DNA of 52,500 nt, taken from Balamuthia mandrillaris. Its lineage: Eukaryota > Discosea > Longamoebia > Balamuthiidae. The notes beneath the pieces were generated by a model. The model made no database searches. It was given only the letters and a program-made list of their open reading frames with translations, and had not been told where the DNA came from. Location: assembly GCA_031835245.1 (NCBI GenBank), contig JAVKOQ010000002.1, positions 355,001 through 407,500 of the forward strand, in the 5' to 3' direction. Shown here in pieces: positions 31,332-43,489 of the stretch. The position numbers were made by a program, and so were the translations under genes. How positions within the stretch are numbered: the stretch's first letter is position 1; each line of letters opens with the position of its first letter.

Positions 31332-32303
31332 TCACCAGAACGGGCACCAACCGATGTAACATTGACACAAGTTCTCATGGGAGGTAGCCTGCTCTATCAA
31401 GCGCTGAACCTGCGAATGCACATCCAAGCTCTCCCTTGGGGAGAAGTCCCTGCCTCTCAACTTGGCCGACACCCGGTCTATCACTCTCAGCGCTCTTTCA
31501 TCCATTCCCTCCTCGTTGCCAGCTGCCGCCAGGTCCTCGTGATTGATGCCGATGCGGCTGCGGATGCTCTTGGAATTGTAGGTGCCGCCGGATGGGATGG
31601 ACAGGGAGGAGTCATAGGAACCGTCTCCCTCCATGGAGCGGGTGAGAATGCCTCTGCTGCTGGTTTCACTGCCTATGTATTCTTTTGTGCACAAGTGAGC
31701 AAAAACAGAAGAGAAAAAGAAGCAAAGAACAAACCTTCCATGGTGGGTCGAGCGGACTTGATGTGAGCTCCGCTGGAGGAAGAGCCAGTGGGTTGCAACA
31801 ACCGCCAGTTGATCAAAGGATCATAGACAAAGGCCTCCAACACGGCCATCACGCTCTCCTTGTTCTCCCTTAACACCCTCATCACACTCTCGCAGGTGAA
31901 TCTAAAGTTGCCTTCGATGCCGCTCACCTCCATCGCATTGATCAGCATTCGTGTCAACCGGAAAGGAATCTTCTCTGGATATTTTTCTCTCTGCATTGCA
32001 ACCTGTTTTGTTTTAAAACGAATAAGAGTTTGAGAAGTGACAACAAGAGTAGAAGAGATAGAAAGAGAAAAGAATGATACCTCGAAGCAATCGCCAAAGT
32101 CAATGTGAGTGATCTTGCCAGTGTGTCGGTCCATCATGAGGTTGCTGGGGTGGCGATCGCCCAAACCCAGGATGTAGCCCACCATGGACATCACTGCCAG
32201 TGATCGCGTGTAGTTCGTTCGTTTTTCCAACCATATCTGTTATCAGATTGGTCAATAAAATCGGTTTATATTGAATAGAAAAGCAAATCGTGAGAGAGAG
32301 AAA

Positions 32304-32334
<31 letters not shown>

Positions 32335-35300
32335 AGAATAAGAGCACAAAGGGAAAGGAAAATATACTTCGGAATTGTTGCTCTTCAACCAAAGCACTTT
32401 GTCCAGGTCATTTCCGTTGGTGTTCTCCAATGCATAGTCAAACACTTCCACTTTCTGTATCAAGCTCAAGTGGTCCAGACCAGAGCTAGCAAAGTCAATC
32501 ATCAGGCGATGCTCGTAGTTGAGCAATATCTTTCTAGAATCGCGATAATCACGGATGAGGGCATGAAGAGTGTCATGATCAGGGACCCAACCGATGAGAC
32601 CAGAGTTGGGAGAGAGAGGAATGATGGCATATTGTTGAATGCTGAGGTGTCGGTGGGCTGTCTTGCTGTCTGTGGCCAAGAGGGTGTTCAGCAGGCCGAA
32701 CAATTGCATCACTCTCTCGTCTTGCCGCAAATCCTCATGTCCTATTTTTGTTGTTATTTATTATTCATCGTATGAGAATTGAATACAATAGCATGAGGGA
32801 GAGGGAGAGCGTAGGGAGGAAGAGAAAGAGAGAGAGAGAGAGAGAATATAAAAAAGACAACCTTTGAGAAGGAAAGTGTATTCTTTGCCATCGCTGCCAT
32901 ACATGCTGAGCTTTCGTGGTCTCTGTTTGGAAGGGATGACGCTCAGTGTAGGGGCAAAGGAAGCAATCCGAATGACTTCCTGTTGGTTTGCCTCATACGT
33001 CCCTGTTTTTCACAGTAGTAATCAGATATTATTGCGTCTCTAAGAAAGACACTGCTTGAAATAGCAACAGAGAGAGAGAGATAGAATGGCACGGATTTGT
33101 ACCAGGGACGGCAAGTTCCAAGTCGTGTGCTTTCAACAAATTAGGAGAAACGTATTGCAGCTCCAACGAACTCATTTGACGAAGCTGCTTGTCTATGCGT
33201 CTAAACACATGATAATACAAATCCCATGCCTGGTTCAGATCTGCAATCTTGCCGGATCGTGAATATTTCTAAATGAAAGAAGGATGTAAGAATTATAATT
33301 TTTTATGTGTATAGGACGAAGAAGCAAAGGTACCTGACAAAACTCTAAGGCTTGTTGCAAATCTCTACCATAGGCTTGTTGGAAAGAAACTTCCTTTGAA
33401 GTTTGGGGTCCCTTTTGAGGAAGAAATGAAAATGGTAAGACAGAAGAAAACAACTACAAAAGCAGACAAACGTGCTAAATAACCTCTTCCAGCATTTCAT
33501 GCAGTGGCCTTAATTTCTCAAACATGCCTTCCACATCGTCATTGCCAAAGTACAGCCGAGAAGCTTCTTCGAGGCCTTCGAACCACAGCTCATGCCACAA
33601 GATTGCCACGCGAATCAACTCACGACTCACCAACAAGGCAGCATCCACCAGATTGGCGCTGTGCTGCCTCATCTCATCCAGAATTATGTTGGCTGCCTTC
33701 ACGCGAGCCACAGCGGGGGACTTGGTGGCTACACTCAGAGGATACACCAGGGCTTGAGGGTGATGTCGTCCCACTTTGGTCAAGAGCTCTCGGATCATTC
33801 TTGCCACTGGTTCCACTGGTGTGTGAATCCGTGCTATCAACTGCATCCAACATCGGTGAGAACACGAATGCGCACACAAAAACAAAAATAGAAAACTACG
33901 CCAAAAACGACGCAAACAAACAAACGAACAAATGAATGAAACAAAGGAAGAAGAAGAACCTGAGGGACGACTTGCAACCAAGTGTCGATGGAAACAGTGT
34001 TGAACCCTTCCATCAAGGCCCTCTCCACAGGCTTCTTCGACCCATACTTGAACCACAAGCTTAGCAGCCGCAAGGTGTCCTGCAAGGTATGTCCAGGACC
34101 GGCCAAGGCGATGGAGCGGAAAAACCCATGCACCGCTGGCACCAAGCTGTCCTTGATGCGATGGCTCTCCGCCTTCTCCCCTTGCTTCTCAAAGTGAGAG
34201 ATGACCTCAAAGTTGGAGAGAGCCCACAGATGCCATGCCTTGTACCACCCTTCATCAAACTCCGTGGCTGCCTTGAAGGCTTGCAGCACATAGGGGATTG
34301 TTTTCTGCATTTATCACACAGAAAAGAGACAGTCCAGTCAGACAACAATAACGAAAGAAAACGACCAAAAAAAAGAAGAAAGGAAGACGGAATGTAGAAA
34401 AAAGAGAACCTCGTTCAAGGTGTCACGATCGTTGAATTGCTTTTGCCAAATGCCCAGAGTCAGATGGCAACGAGCCAACAGTTGGCGATCATTCTGGATG
34501 GATGCGGACTTGATGAAGTTCCTCAAGTACTTGAAAGCAGAGCGTTGGTCTCCCGAGTCCCACTGGTGCTTCAAGTAGGCAAACACCACTTTGGGGTGGG
34601 CAGAAGGAACGAAATCGGTGGCGCCCACGGTGGAGGGATCGTATCCCAAGAGGTTGATGAGGGTTTTGTGAGATAGGCGCATGCGACTGACTTCCCTGCC
34701 TTGCCCATGCTCTCCTGCCTTCACCTCTGCTCGACAAAGACTGGCGAACTTCAACCTGTTTCCATGGTTGAGGTTGTATGTCATTGGCATTGGCATTGGC
34801 ATTGTCAGTAAGAAAGCAAGAAAGCGTGAAAGAACAAAAAACCAACCAGTTTTCAGTGTCTTCATGGGGAGAGAGCACCATGCTCCTCACTGCCAAGATG
34901 TCCTGCCACACATCCACGTTCTTTTGACATCCGCGCAGCCTCTCGGTCCACAGCTTGCGAATCACGGGCTGTCGAGCAGGATTCTGCTTGTACTCGATGA
35001 TCTCCTCCATTTCCGAGAGCTGCTGGGTTTTGACCACCACCTTGTAGGCTCGGTTGTAGCTCTCCCCCACCAATGCCCGCAACTCCGTGTCCAACAGCTG
35101 CCGCGTCAGCTCGATGTACTTCCTTGCCTCCTCAAAGTTGTTTCCATGCAAGTTCAGCACTGCTCGGAAGAACCGCCCATCCACTGTGTGGTGTGGCATC
35201 TCACTGCAACCACAGAGAGATATTGTTAGCCTTACCATGGAGAAAGGAAGCCAAAAGAAGGCGAAGAAGCACAGAAAACGAAGAAGAAGAAAAAGAAGAT

Positions 35301-36840
35301 GAAGAAGAAGAAGAAGATGATGAAGAAGAACAACAAGAAGAACAACAAGAAGAAAGAAGAGGAAGTCGGAAACAAACTTGATGTAGTCTTTCATGATATC
35401 CCAAAGACCCAGATTCCAGGCAGCTCCTGCTGCCAATGGTGCAATGATCAGCCTTCCCCTCCGATCCGCCCTCTGCCATGCCTCCTGAGACACCTCCGTC
35501 AGCTCCTCCCATTCCGCCAGGGCATGGAGGCACCTCATCCGTCCCAACATGAACTCCATGTTTTGTGGCTGTTGTTTCAGCTTCTTGTCATACACCTCCT
35601 TGGCAGCATCCCAGCGTTGCAGCTTCTCGTACCAGGATTCCTTGAGCTCGATGTCGTTCTGGCGGGCGTACACCAGGATGCCGTTGGCTGCTTCCGGCAG
35701 GTCCAGTTGGTTATTGATGCTGATCAAGGCTTCGCAGGTGGTGGCCGGTGAGGCTTGGAACTCGATCTCCTGCATTCATCCATTGGTTTTCTCCATCAGA
35801 AGATGACGATGAAGAAGAAAAGGAAAAGAAAAGAAAAGGAGGAAGCGCAACACAAGAACAAGCAAGCAAGCCAACAAACCTTATAATGCAGGGCTTTGGC
35901 GTAGGCTGCACATTTCTCCGCAAAGCCACCTAATGTCTTGATGTCGATGGGCAACCTCTTGTCATCATGCTCCATGAACTCCGCCAAGTTCAGCAGGCTC
36001 TGCAGGATCTCAGGAGGGATGCTGTCTGCATTCAACGCCGTCTCCAAGCTGTCAATCAGTTGATTCTGATATTGCTCGTGCAACTCCGTCCAGCAGGACA
36101 CGAAGCTCACGTTGAACAGCTCCATGGCCAGAGGGTGGAAGACCTGAGCCATGGAATGGCAGGAACGAAGGGCAGGGGAGGGGGATTGTTTGATGAGTTC
36201 CACGGAGAAGCGGCGGAACCACTCCTTCCAGTCGTTCTTGATGGAGCATTGCGAGGTGTCCCATGCTTTGCTCAGGCTCCGTTCGTTCACCGGCAGCTTG
36301 TCCACTGTCATCATTTCCATTCCCACATTGTCTGCTTTGCCTATTGTCACATTTTTTTTTTCAAATTGGTTTGAGGTGTTGTTAGTTTCATCGGAAGAAC
36401 AATTAGGGAGAAGAAAGGCAACACACTAGAAGTCTTGGTGGTCTTCTTGAATCCAAACTTGCGTCCCACGAAAGTAATGTTCTCTGAATCCATGTCCCCA
36501 TCCCCACTCAACAATGAAGCATCGTTCTTCTGGATGGTCTCCACCAACTGATTGTACTCCTCATACACGATCTTGTGGCGCAACAACACCTTCTCCACCA
36601 TTGGAATGAAGATCATGTAATCCGATCCCAACTGCGACACCAAGGCGCACAATGTCTGCATGGCCTCCACCTTCAGCTCCGCAAAGGGACCATCCAATAC
36701 CCTGGCCAAGGGATGGATGATGCGAGAGGCGTAGTCGTTGAAGTTCAAGGTGTTGCACAGTCTGCCCAGCGTTTGGATGGCCAACATGCGCACCTCCATC
36801 CTCACATCCACCTGTTCGAACAAGTTCACAATTGCTTCGC

Positions 36841-36876
<36 letters not shown>

Positions 36877-39800
36877 TGAATGAATGGACTTGATTAAAGA
36901 ACAAAAAGAAGAGGAGCATACCAGGGATGATCAAGTGTAAGTATTCATCCAAGTTGGTGCCAAACACCTCCAACGCTCGCAGCACTGTCAGGGCGGGGCC
37001 TCTCTGAGGACTGCGATCCTTGTGCAGCACACTCAACATCTGAGGAATGAGCTCAGGAAGGAAGGTCTTGAACTCATCGTTCAAGGCCATGGAAATGTGT
37101 TCCACCAGTTTGATGATCTGGGTGATGAGAGGAGTGTTCCAGAACTCCTTCACCAGCAAGAAGATCTCATCCAAGTAGTCTCGCACATGTTGCTTGATGA
37201 TTGACACCAATGTTCCTGTTCATACCAAGCTTCAGTGACTCCAAAACACAAACCGCAAAATCAGCAAGAAGAGGAGTACCCAAGTTCTTGAACAAGAACT
37301 CCTGAAAGTTGGACTCGTGAGAGCGCATGACTTGCAGGAAGGGAGGCATGACTTGAGGCAAGTAGGGCACACATTTGAGGTTCAAGGCTTGAAAAATGGC
37401 CATGATGGCTGTCACTGCTGTCTTGTGGTGGCGGGACAAAGAGGCATCCCGAAGGATGCGAACCAACGCTGTGATGGAGACGGTGAGGTAGTAGTCTTCT
37501 GAAGATGGGGATATCTCCGAGACATCTGGTTCTTCCGCACGTGCTCTTTGGAATCACATGATATGATTGTGATGTGGTCAGCAATAATAGGAAAAGGAAC
37601 AAAAAATGAAAGAGAAAGAGAAAGAAAAAGAGAAAGAGAAAGAGAAAGAGAAAAGAGAAGAAAAGATCCAGAATGTAAAACAAAATCAAGAGAAAAGAAA
37701 CGAGAAGGAAAAAAGGTACCCATCAGCATCTTTGATGGAACTCTTGGCAATGCTCTGTGCTCTGGCATTCAGCAAATGCAGTTTGTACTTGTAGGGATCC
37801 AACGCTCCCAAAATGCCCAACACCTTCATCATCTCCTTGCGAATGGATGGGGCTTGTTCCGTCTTGATCGTGTTCAACACAATGTCCAACAGCTTGGGAT
37901 ACTTCAAGAACGGCTCGATGACATAACCTGTGCTCTCCGCCAGTTTTCCTGTTCCATTCATACACTATTGTCACCACTCCTTTTCATCCCAGTGAAAGAG
38001 ACCAAAGAGCACAGCCACACAAGCAAAAGAGAAGCAAGAAGAGAACAAAGAGAAAACGAACGAACCCAAGGTGGAGAGAGCAACTTCTCGTTTGACCACA
38101 GAACTCTGATCTTGCAAGGTTTCGATGATCAAAGGCAAGATTTTATGGATGTAGGGCACCATCTCCTCTCCGCCCACCGTGGCCAGATCACCCAATGTGG
38201 CTAGCACACACGACACCACACGAGCGTTCTTGTCCGTGAGCTTTGGTAGGAAGGCATCCACTATGGGTTCCACGTAGGGTTTGATCAAGGGTTGAGAAGA
38301 ACGAATGAGATGGCCCATGAGTCTGGCACTTTCTTCTTTGTTGCGACTGTCCCCGCTAAAGTCTATTGTGTTCGTAGGGAGCAAATAAAAGCCAAGTTAA
38401 TATGTTGTTAGGCAAACAAATTGAAGACGAGGAATGTACCAAGTTCTGTGAGAAGTTGAATCAGAGTCTTTCGAAGAGAAGGTAGCACATAAGCTGGATT
38501 TCTTGTGGTTAGCCGTCCGATGGTCTTGATGGCAAGTTCTCGAATCTGCCAAAGAGAATAAGGATGAGTTTTTGTTGAACAACCGTTTTCAACAAAAAAG
38601 AAAAATTTGACACAAACCACAAAAACTTCATCATTGAGAGCAATAAACAGAGAGCGAAGATTCTCAGCTTGAGCCAAATGATGGTCAAACCGCGAGTCCA
38701 AACAAGACAACACCGTTGTACGGATTGTTGGATCTGTGTGTTATGGTTGCCTTAATAAATCAAAACAACAAAAAGCAAAACGATCTAACAAAAGAATTAC
38801 CAGGATCAGAGATGCCAATCACCAACATTTTCTCCAAAACCTCTCCAATGACATTGGACAAATGTCCTCTGGTGGGTGCATTACGGTTGGAGCGTACTAC
38901 CAATGAGCTGCAAGTTTCTGCGGCTGCTGTTCGAATGGCTCTGCATTACACCACGCCGTTTGTTAATATTGAAGCAGGAGATGTGTCTAAAGTACAAAAT
39001 GAGAGAGAGTGTGTGTGTACGGATCGTCATCATCCAGGAAACCAACAACAACCTCTCTCACAAACTCTGTGAGCAGGCTTTCATCGAAATTGAAAGAGCC
39101 TAATGTTGTCAGTGCAAGACGAATGGTGTCTGGGGTAGGTTTTCCACCTTCGGAAGTGTAATACATCTGATTTTATGATATCCAATGGTAAGTCATAAAG
39201 CAAAAAAGCGGCAAGAAAAAAGAGACAGAGGGATTACTGAGAGAGTGGCGTTAGGAGGAGGTGCTGATTTGTTGAGAAAACGATTGCCGGGATGAAGAAA
39301 GGGTTTGCCAGAAAGAACCATGGACAAATGGTCCAACAGTTTCTCCTGAATGCTGGGCAACAAGGAGGGAATACAGGAAGACAGGATGGTCAAAGACGTA
39401 GTCAAGGTTTCGTTCAACCCTCCTGCAAACATCAGCTCTGTCATGCCATTCATACAAAAGCATTGTCAGCCATGATGACAAACTTTGAAAAAGAACTCAA
39501 TGTCCAAAAAAAAAAAGAAATAAAAAGAAAAGAAAGAAAAGGAAAGGAAAGGCGAACCCAGTAACTCAGGCATGTGAGATTCCAGGGAAGCACCCACCGA
39601 ACGAGCCAACATGGAAATGCATGTCAATGCCTCCACACAATAAAACTTGTTCTTCACAATAGGCCCTTTCAGTGCTGTCTTGATGTTTTGCAAGATGGAA
39701 TCCAAATACGGATTTGTGCTTCCTCCCACTGCCTGCTCAGCAAACAAATATTGGTACATTCATGGGTAACAAGAAGAACACATATAAGGCAGCCACAAAG

Positions 39801-41295
39801 AGAGAGAACGAGAGAGCAAAGAGGATGGAGAAAACAAACCATAGCAATCTTCCCAAGAGAAAGGAAGGCAGCAGCTCGTTCGCTCCCTTTCTCTTTCTTC
39901 AAGGAACTCAACAAAGACACCATGCACTTGTTCAGATAGTTCAGTTTGAACTCCTTGGGAGCGAATTTGGCCAAGCGAGGCATCAACTCAATCACCGTCT
40001 TCCTCACCAGCTTGTCCCGATGGGTGCGGTAGGACAGGATCATCTCGCACACCTCCGCAAAGCGGCTGTGCATGAACTCTCCTGTGTTCTTCAATAGCTC
40101 TCCCAACGTGATCAGCGAACCATGGATGCTTGCAAAGTTGTTCACTTTCAATCCCTGTTTGTTTGCGTTGTTCATCCTCTTCCATCAGCAATTGCTTCTT
40201 CTCCCTTGTGCGAGTACAGAGAGAGAGAGAGAGAGAGAGAGCAGAAAAGACCAAGGGAGAAGAAACCGTACCGCTTGAGCCTCTTCATACACTTTGTGAT
40301 ACCATTGCAAGCGAAGTCTCTCCGACCGCTCCGCAATCACCCTCAGAGCCGCCCTCAAGGCCTTTCTCGCTGCCTCCCTCACAATCTCCGTCTCGTCCCT
40401 CAGGGCCGCCCAAATCAAGTCAAAGAACGTGCCGATGTAGACATAAAACAAGGTGGGAGCATTGCTGGCCAGCTCCTTCAGCACCAACACCGCCGCATTG
40501 CGAGTGCGAGACTCGTTCCGCGTCTCGCTCAACCACTCCAGCGCCCTCTCCATCTCGAACGCCACAAACTCCGCCGTAATGGTGCCCCTCATCTGGGCCA
40601 GGCGGCCCAAGGCTTTGGCCGCCATGGACATGATGGCCGGGTCGCTGCTCAGCAGGCCGTACGAGAGGTAGCCGGAGAGCTTGCCCGTTTGGCTGCTCTC
40701 GTCTTGCAGCTCCAAGTCGATCAGCTGGTCTGTTTGGTTGGTTGCACAACGAACAATGGATTTGAGAAATGCAAAAAAGAATAGAAAAGAAAGAAAGAGA
40801 ACAACAACATGGAGGAACGAAAGAAAGGAGCGAAAGAAAGGAAGAAGGAGCATACTGATGGCAACAATGCCAGTGATCTTGTCCACAGTGAGAGGACTGC
40901 TGACCAAGTCGAAGATGTGGCGTTTGGTGAGGTCGGCCATGAGCGTGGCGAACATCTCCCTCGTCATTTCTCGTGACTGAGTGGCCACCTTTGTTTTTTT
41001 ATTACACGCAACAGTTCAACATCATCAATCGTCACTTCTCTCCATCAAAAAAAAAAAAGAAAAAACACACAAGAAAGACAAGAAAGATGAAGACGTACAT
41101 AGGCCTTGAGTTCCTTGGAGGCTTTGTGTTCTTTGGGATATGTCCTGTGCAAAGGGAAAAAATAAAGTATGTGAATTTAAAAAAAAAACACGAAAACAAA
41201 AAAAAAGTGATGTATGTTCCCTCCCCCTCTAAAACGTACCGTTTGATCTCATTCAACAAAGCAGAGAGAGTATCATTCCAACTTTCTCTATCCAT
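31332..41295 (-). CDS. TOR: Target of rapamycin (TOR) serine/threonine kinase, complete
   Basis: Central growth kinase of the PIKK family, catalytic subunit of TORC1 and TORC2. Some 25 exons over 10 kb, from [17 protein letters not shown] (41295) to TGA at 31332. The N-terminal two thirds (about 36350-41295) is HEAT repeat, for example [20 protein letters not shown]. The FAT region spans about 33650-36350. The FRB domain (about 33170-33640) has [37 protein letters not shown] and [15 protein letters not shown]. The kinase has the catalytic loop [12 protein letters not shown] and the metal motif HIDFGDCFE, then [20 protein letters not shown]. The FATC tail is [15 protein letters not shown], identical in style to animal TOR. 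Every catalytic residue is present. Several introns carry sense-strand CT tracts. There is no frameshift that I can see. Confidence 0.97.
32305..32331. repeat. (GA)n in a TOR intron, sense strand CT
   Basis: GA dinucleotide run in the intron following the kinase N-lobe exon; on the minus (sense) strand it is CT. Confidence 0.9.
36845..36871. repeat. (GA)n in a TOR intron, sense strand CT
   Basis: About 13 units directly before the 3' splice site of a HEAT-region exon of TOR on the minus strand; CT in sense. Confidence 0.9.
40218..40241. repeat. (GA)n in a TOR intron, sense strand CT
   Basis: About 12 units inside the intron between two HEAT-region exons of the minus-strand TOR gene; CT in sense. 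Confidence 0.9.
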
Positions 41296-41706
41296 TTTGT
41301 TTTTGTTTGGATGGAGCTGAGCAGATGAAAATAAACTCTACTCTTGTGGTTGTGGTAGGTGGGTAGGGGCAGCAGCTCCGTTATAAATGTATTTTTTAAA
41401 AAAATTATTAACAGCAACCGTCCTTTTCAACGATGTACAGGCCCCTCGAGGTATTAAAACCTTTTCCGTTTGCGACACGGTGGAAGCAAGACCGAGCGGA
41501 GAGCTCTTTCTTCTTCTTTTTCTTTTCAGGTTTTTTTTGTTTTCTATTTTTATTTTTATCGCGTCGTCATGATAGATAAAACTAAAGTGAGAGTCGACAT
41601 AAATTGTTATCGATCTAATCGGTGCTTATCCAATCAAAAATCAAAACCTATCATTACTGTGGCGAAAAAGCATAGCAATTAGCGAAAAGAGAGAGAAGAA
41701 GAGGCA
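41296..41706. promoter_or_regulatory. Divergent promoter region between TOR and lysoplasmalogenase
   Basis: 411 bases between two start codons pointing away from each other. It contains GTCGAC at 41593-41598, ATCGAT near 41609, and a T-rich stretch at about 41510-41560. No gene seen. Confidence 0.45.
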
Positions 41707-42769
41707 ATGTTGGTGGAGCTCTCGGTGTTGTCCTCGGCGGGCCTTTATCTTGCCATCCCCTGGCGGCCCTTTTCAGGCAGTTGGGTGCTGAAAGGGCTGC
41801 CGATCGCGTTGTTAGCGTTACAAGTCATCAAACTTCTTTTATCGCCGCACTTTGGTGATGAAGTACATGACCTCGTTCTCTTTCGTCGAACTTTTTCGTT
41901 CTCATCACATCTTTGTTAAACAAATGTCTTCACTGCCTTGTAGCAGCGACACGCTTCCGAGTTGACAATATCCATCCTCGCTTTGGCACTTGTTTTGCAC
42001 TGTCTCGGAGACGTCTTTTTGGAGCTGACCATGTCCCTCGCTCGCAGCTCCCTCCTTGTGCCTGCTGTCGCTGCTTTTGCTGGTTTCTCCTCGTCTTTTT
42101 TTTATTCCCTGTCTTGTAACTTGTTAACCTTGTTTCGTTGTTGTGCGTTGTGTTCATAGCTGGCCATTTTTTGTACATGTTGGCTTTCTTGACGGACCTC
42201 CACTTTCCTCTCTTCCTTCAACCCTCTCACTGGCTGGGCCTCCTCTGCATAGTCCTCGGCGGCGTTTTCATCCTCAATCTCGTCGGCTTCTCTTCGAGCC
42301 TCGGTCTCTCCGTGCGTACGGGAGACGCCAGCAATAAGAAGGAGAGCAACACAGCCAAAAGTAGGATGGACCTTACTCGATACCGAAAGTATTTATGCGT
42401 TTATGTTCTGCTGTTAGTTACGATGGCGATGCTGTGTTTACTGTCCTCCGCTTCCAAGCAAGAAAACGGCTCTTTGTGGAACCTTAGAACTATTGGTTTG
42501 TTTCTCTGCGCTCTCTCCCGCCCTCCTTTCTAGCTTTTTTGACTCTCTCTCTTCTGGCTCTTCTCTGACCTCTCCCCTCTCCCTCTCTCTATGCAGGAGG
42601 CTCTTTATATTTGATATCAGATGGAATGATAGGCATGCAGGCCGCTCAAAAGGGATTCCCTCTGTTACCACCTCCGTTCAATCACGCCATTTTTAACGTT
42701 TTCATATGGCCTTGCTATTACTTGGGCCAGTATTTCATAGTTATGTCGATGGTTGACATACACAACTAA
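41707..42769 (+). CDS. Lysoplasmalogenase, TMEM86/YhhN family
   Basis: Multi-pass membrane enzyme that hydrolyses the vinyl-ether bond of lysoplasmalogens (family knowledge). Four exons in phase: about 41707-41869, 41942-42080, 42161-42495 and 42598-42769. Start MLVELSVLSSAGLYLAIPW. Typical family blocks follow: VLKGLPIALLALQVI; SILALALVLHCLGDVFLEL, the acidic SLLGD-type motif; AGHFLYMLAFLTD; a long hydrophobic helix WLGLLCIVLGGVFILNLV; and the last exon GGSLYLISDGMIGMQ, matching the SDxxIA motif, then PCYYLGQYFIVMSMVD. Stop TAA at 42767-42769. The loop with KKESNTAKSRM is longer than usual. Confidence 0.85.
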
Positions 42770-43049
42770 GAAGAGCAGAGGTACATTATCTTTCTTACTT
42801 TTCTTTCTGCTTTTTTTTAAACTCAGTCCATCTTCATGTCTCATCTCTTGTGAACAGATGAAACAAGGATTCGAAATGGATTGTACCCTGCCTCATGATG
42901 CTCACCAATCAAGTTTTGTCTCTGGCATATGTGGTGCCCGGTTTGTAAAAACGGGGTAATATGAGCCAGTCTCTCTTGTTATTCTTCTGAATGAAACGTC
43001 ATTTTCTTCTACCCTTTCTCCCTCTGTGCTTCCCTCCTCCTCCCCTCTT
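42770..43049. other. Short intergenic region with ambiguous frames
   Basis: Short open frames starting at 42859 and 42892 end near a possible donor at 42943, but neither joins convincingly to the next gene. I treat the region as spacer. Confidence 0.35.
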
Positions 43050-43436
43050 ATGCTACTCTCATCTCCATTCTACAAGTTGCAACCACCTTCAGAGGAATAC
43101 ACATCCAACAGTATTCACCAGGAGTACTTGGCAGCAACAAGCAATGAGCAAGAAGAAAAGCACGTATGGTGCTCAATCGGGTGGCAGCCAAGTAAATAAG
43201 CAAAGACTTTTCTTCTCCTTCTTCTGGCCTCAGCAGTGCGTTTGGACGTGCTTCCGCAGGTACAATGCTGGATCGAGCAGGCCACTCCCCATCCAGAACC
43301 TTTGCTGCGTATTATCAAAAAAAAAAATGAGGGTCTTTGTTTGAGAAGCAACCCTGCAGCAACTGTGCAAGAGTGTAGCAGCAAGGGTGATGTCACCATC
43401 TCTCCCATTCTAAGAAAATTAGGACTATTAGCCTAA
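43050..43436 (+). CDS. Small hypothetical protein, two exons, about 113 residues
   Basis: Start ATG at 43050 (MLLSSPFYKLQPPSEEYTSN). Exon 1 ends at about 43191 and joins, across a 45-base intron (GTAAAT...CAGCAG), to an exon encoding RLDVLPQVQCWIEQATPHPE, then LLRIIKKKNEGLCLRSN and ISPILRKLGLLA. The stop is at 43434-43436. The splice is in phase and the intron has a pyrimidine tract. No family recognised; predicted soluble. Other frames across exon 1 remain open, so the model is tentative. Confidence 0.45.
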
Positions 43437-43489
43437 TAGATCTCCAGGGGAATAAACAAAGAGAAGTGAAGAGAAGAAGGAGGAGGAGG

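Noticed and set aside
40122-40784. Plus-strand 220-residue Arg/Gln/His-rich frame antisense to TOR
   Set aside because: Shadow of HEAT-repeat exons on the minus strand.
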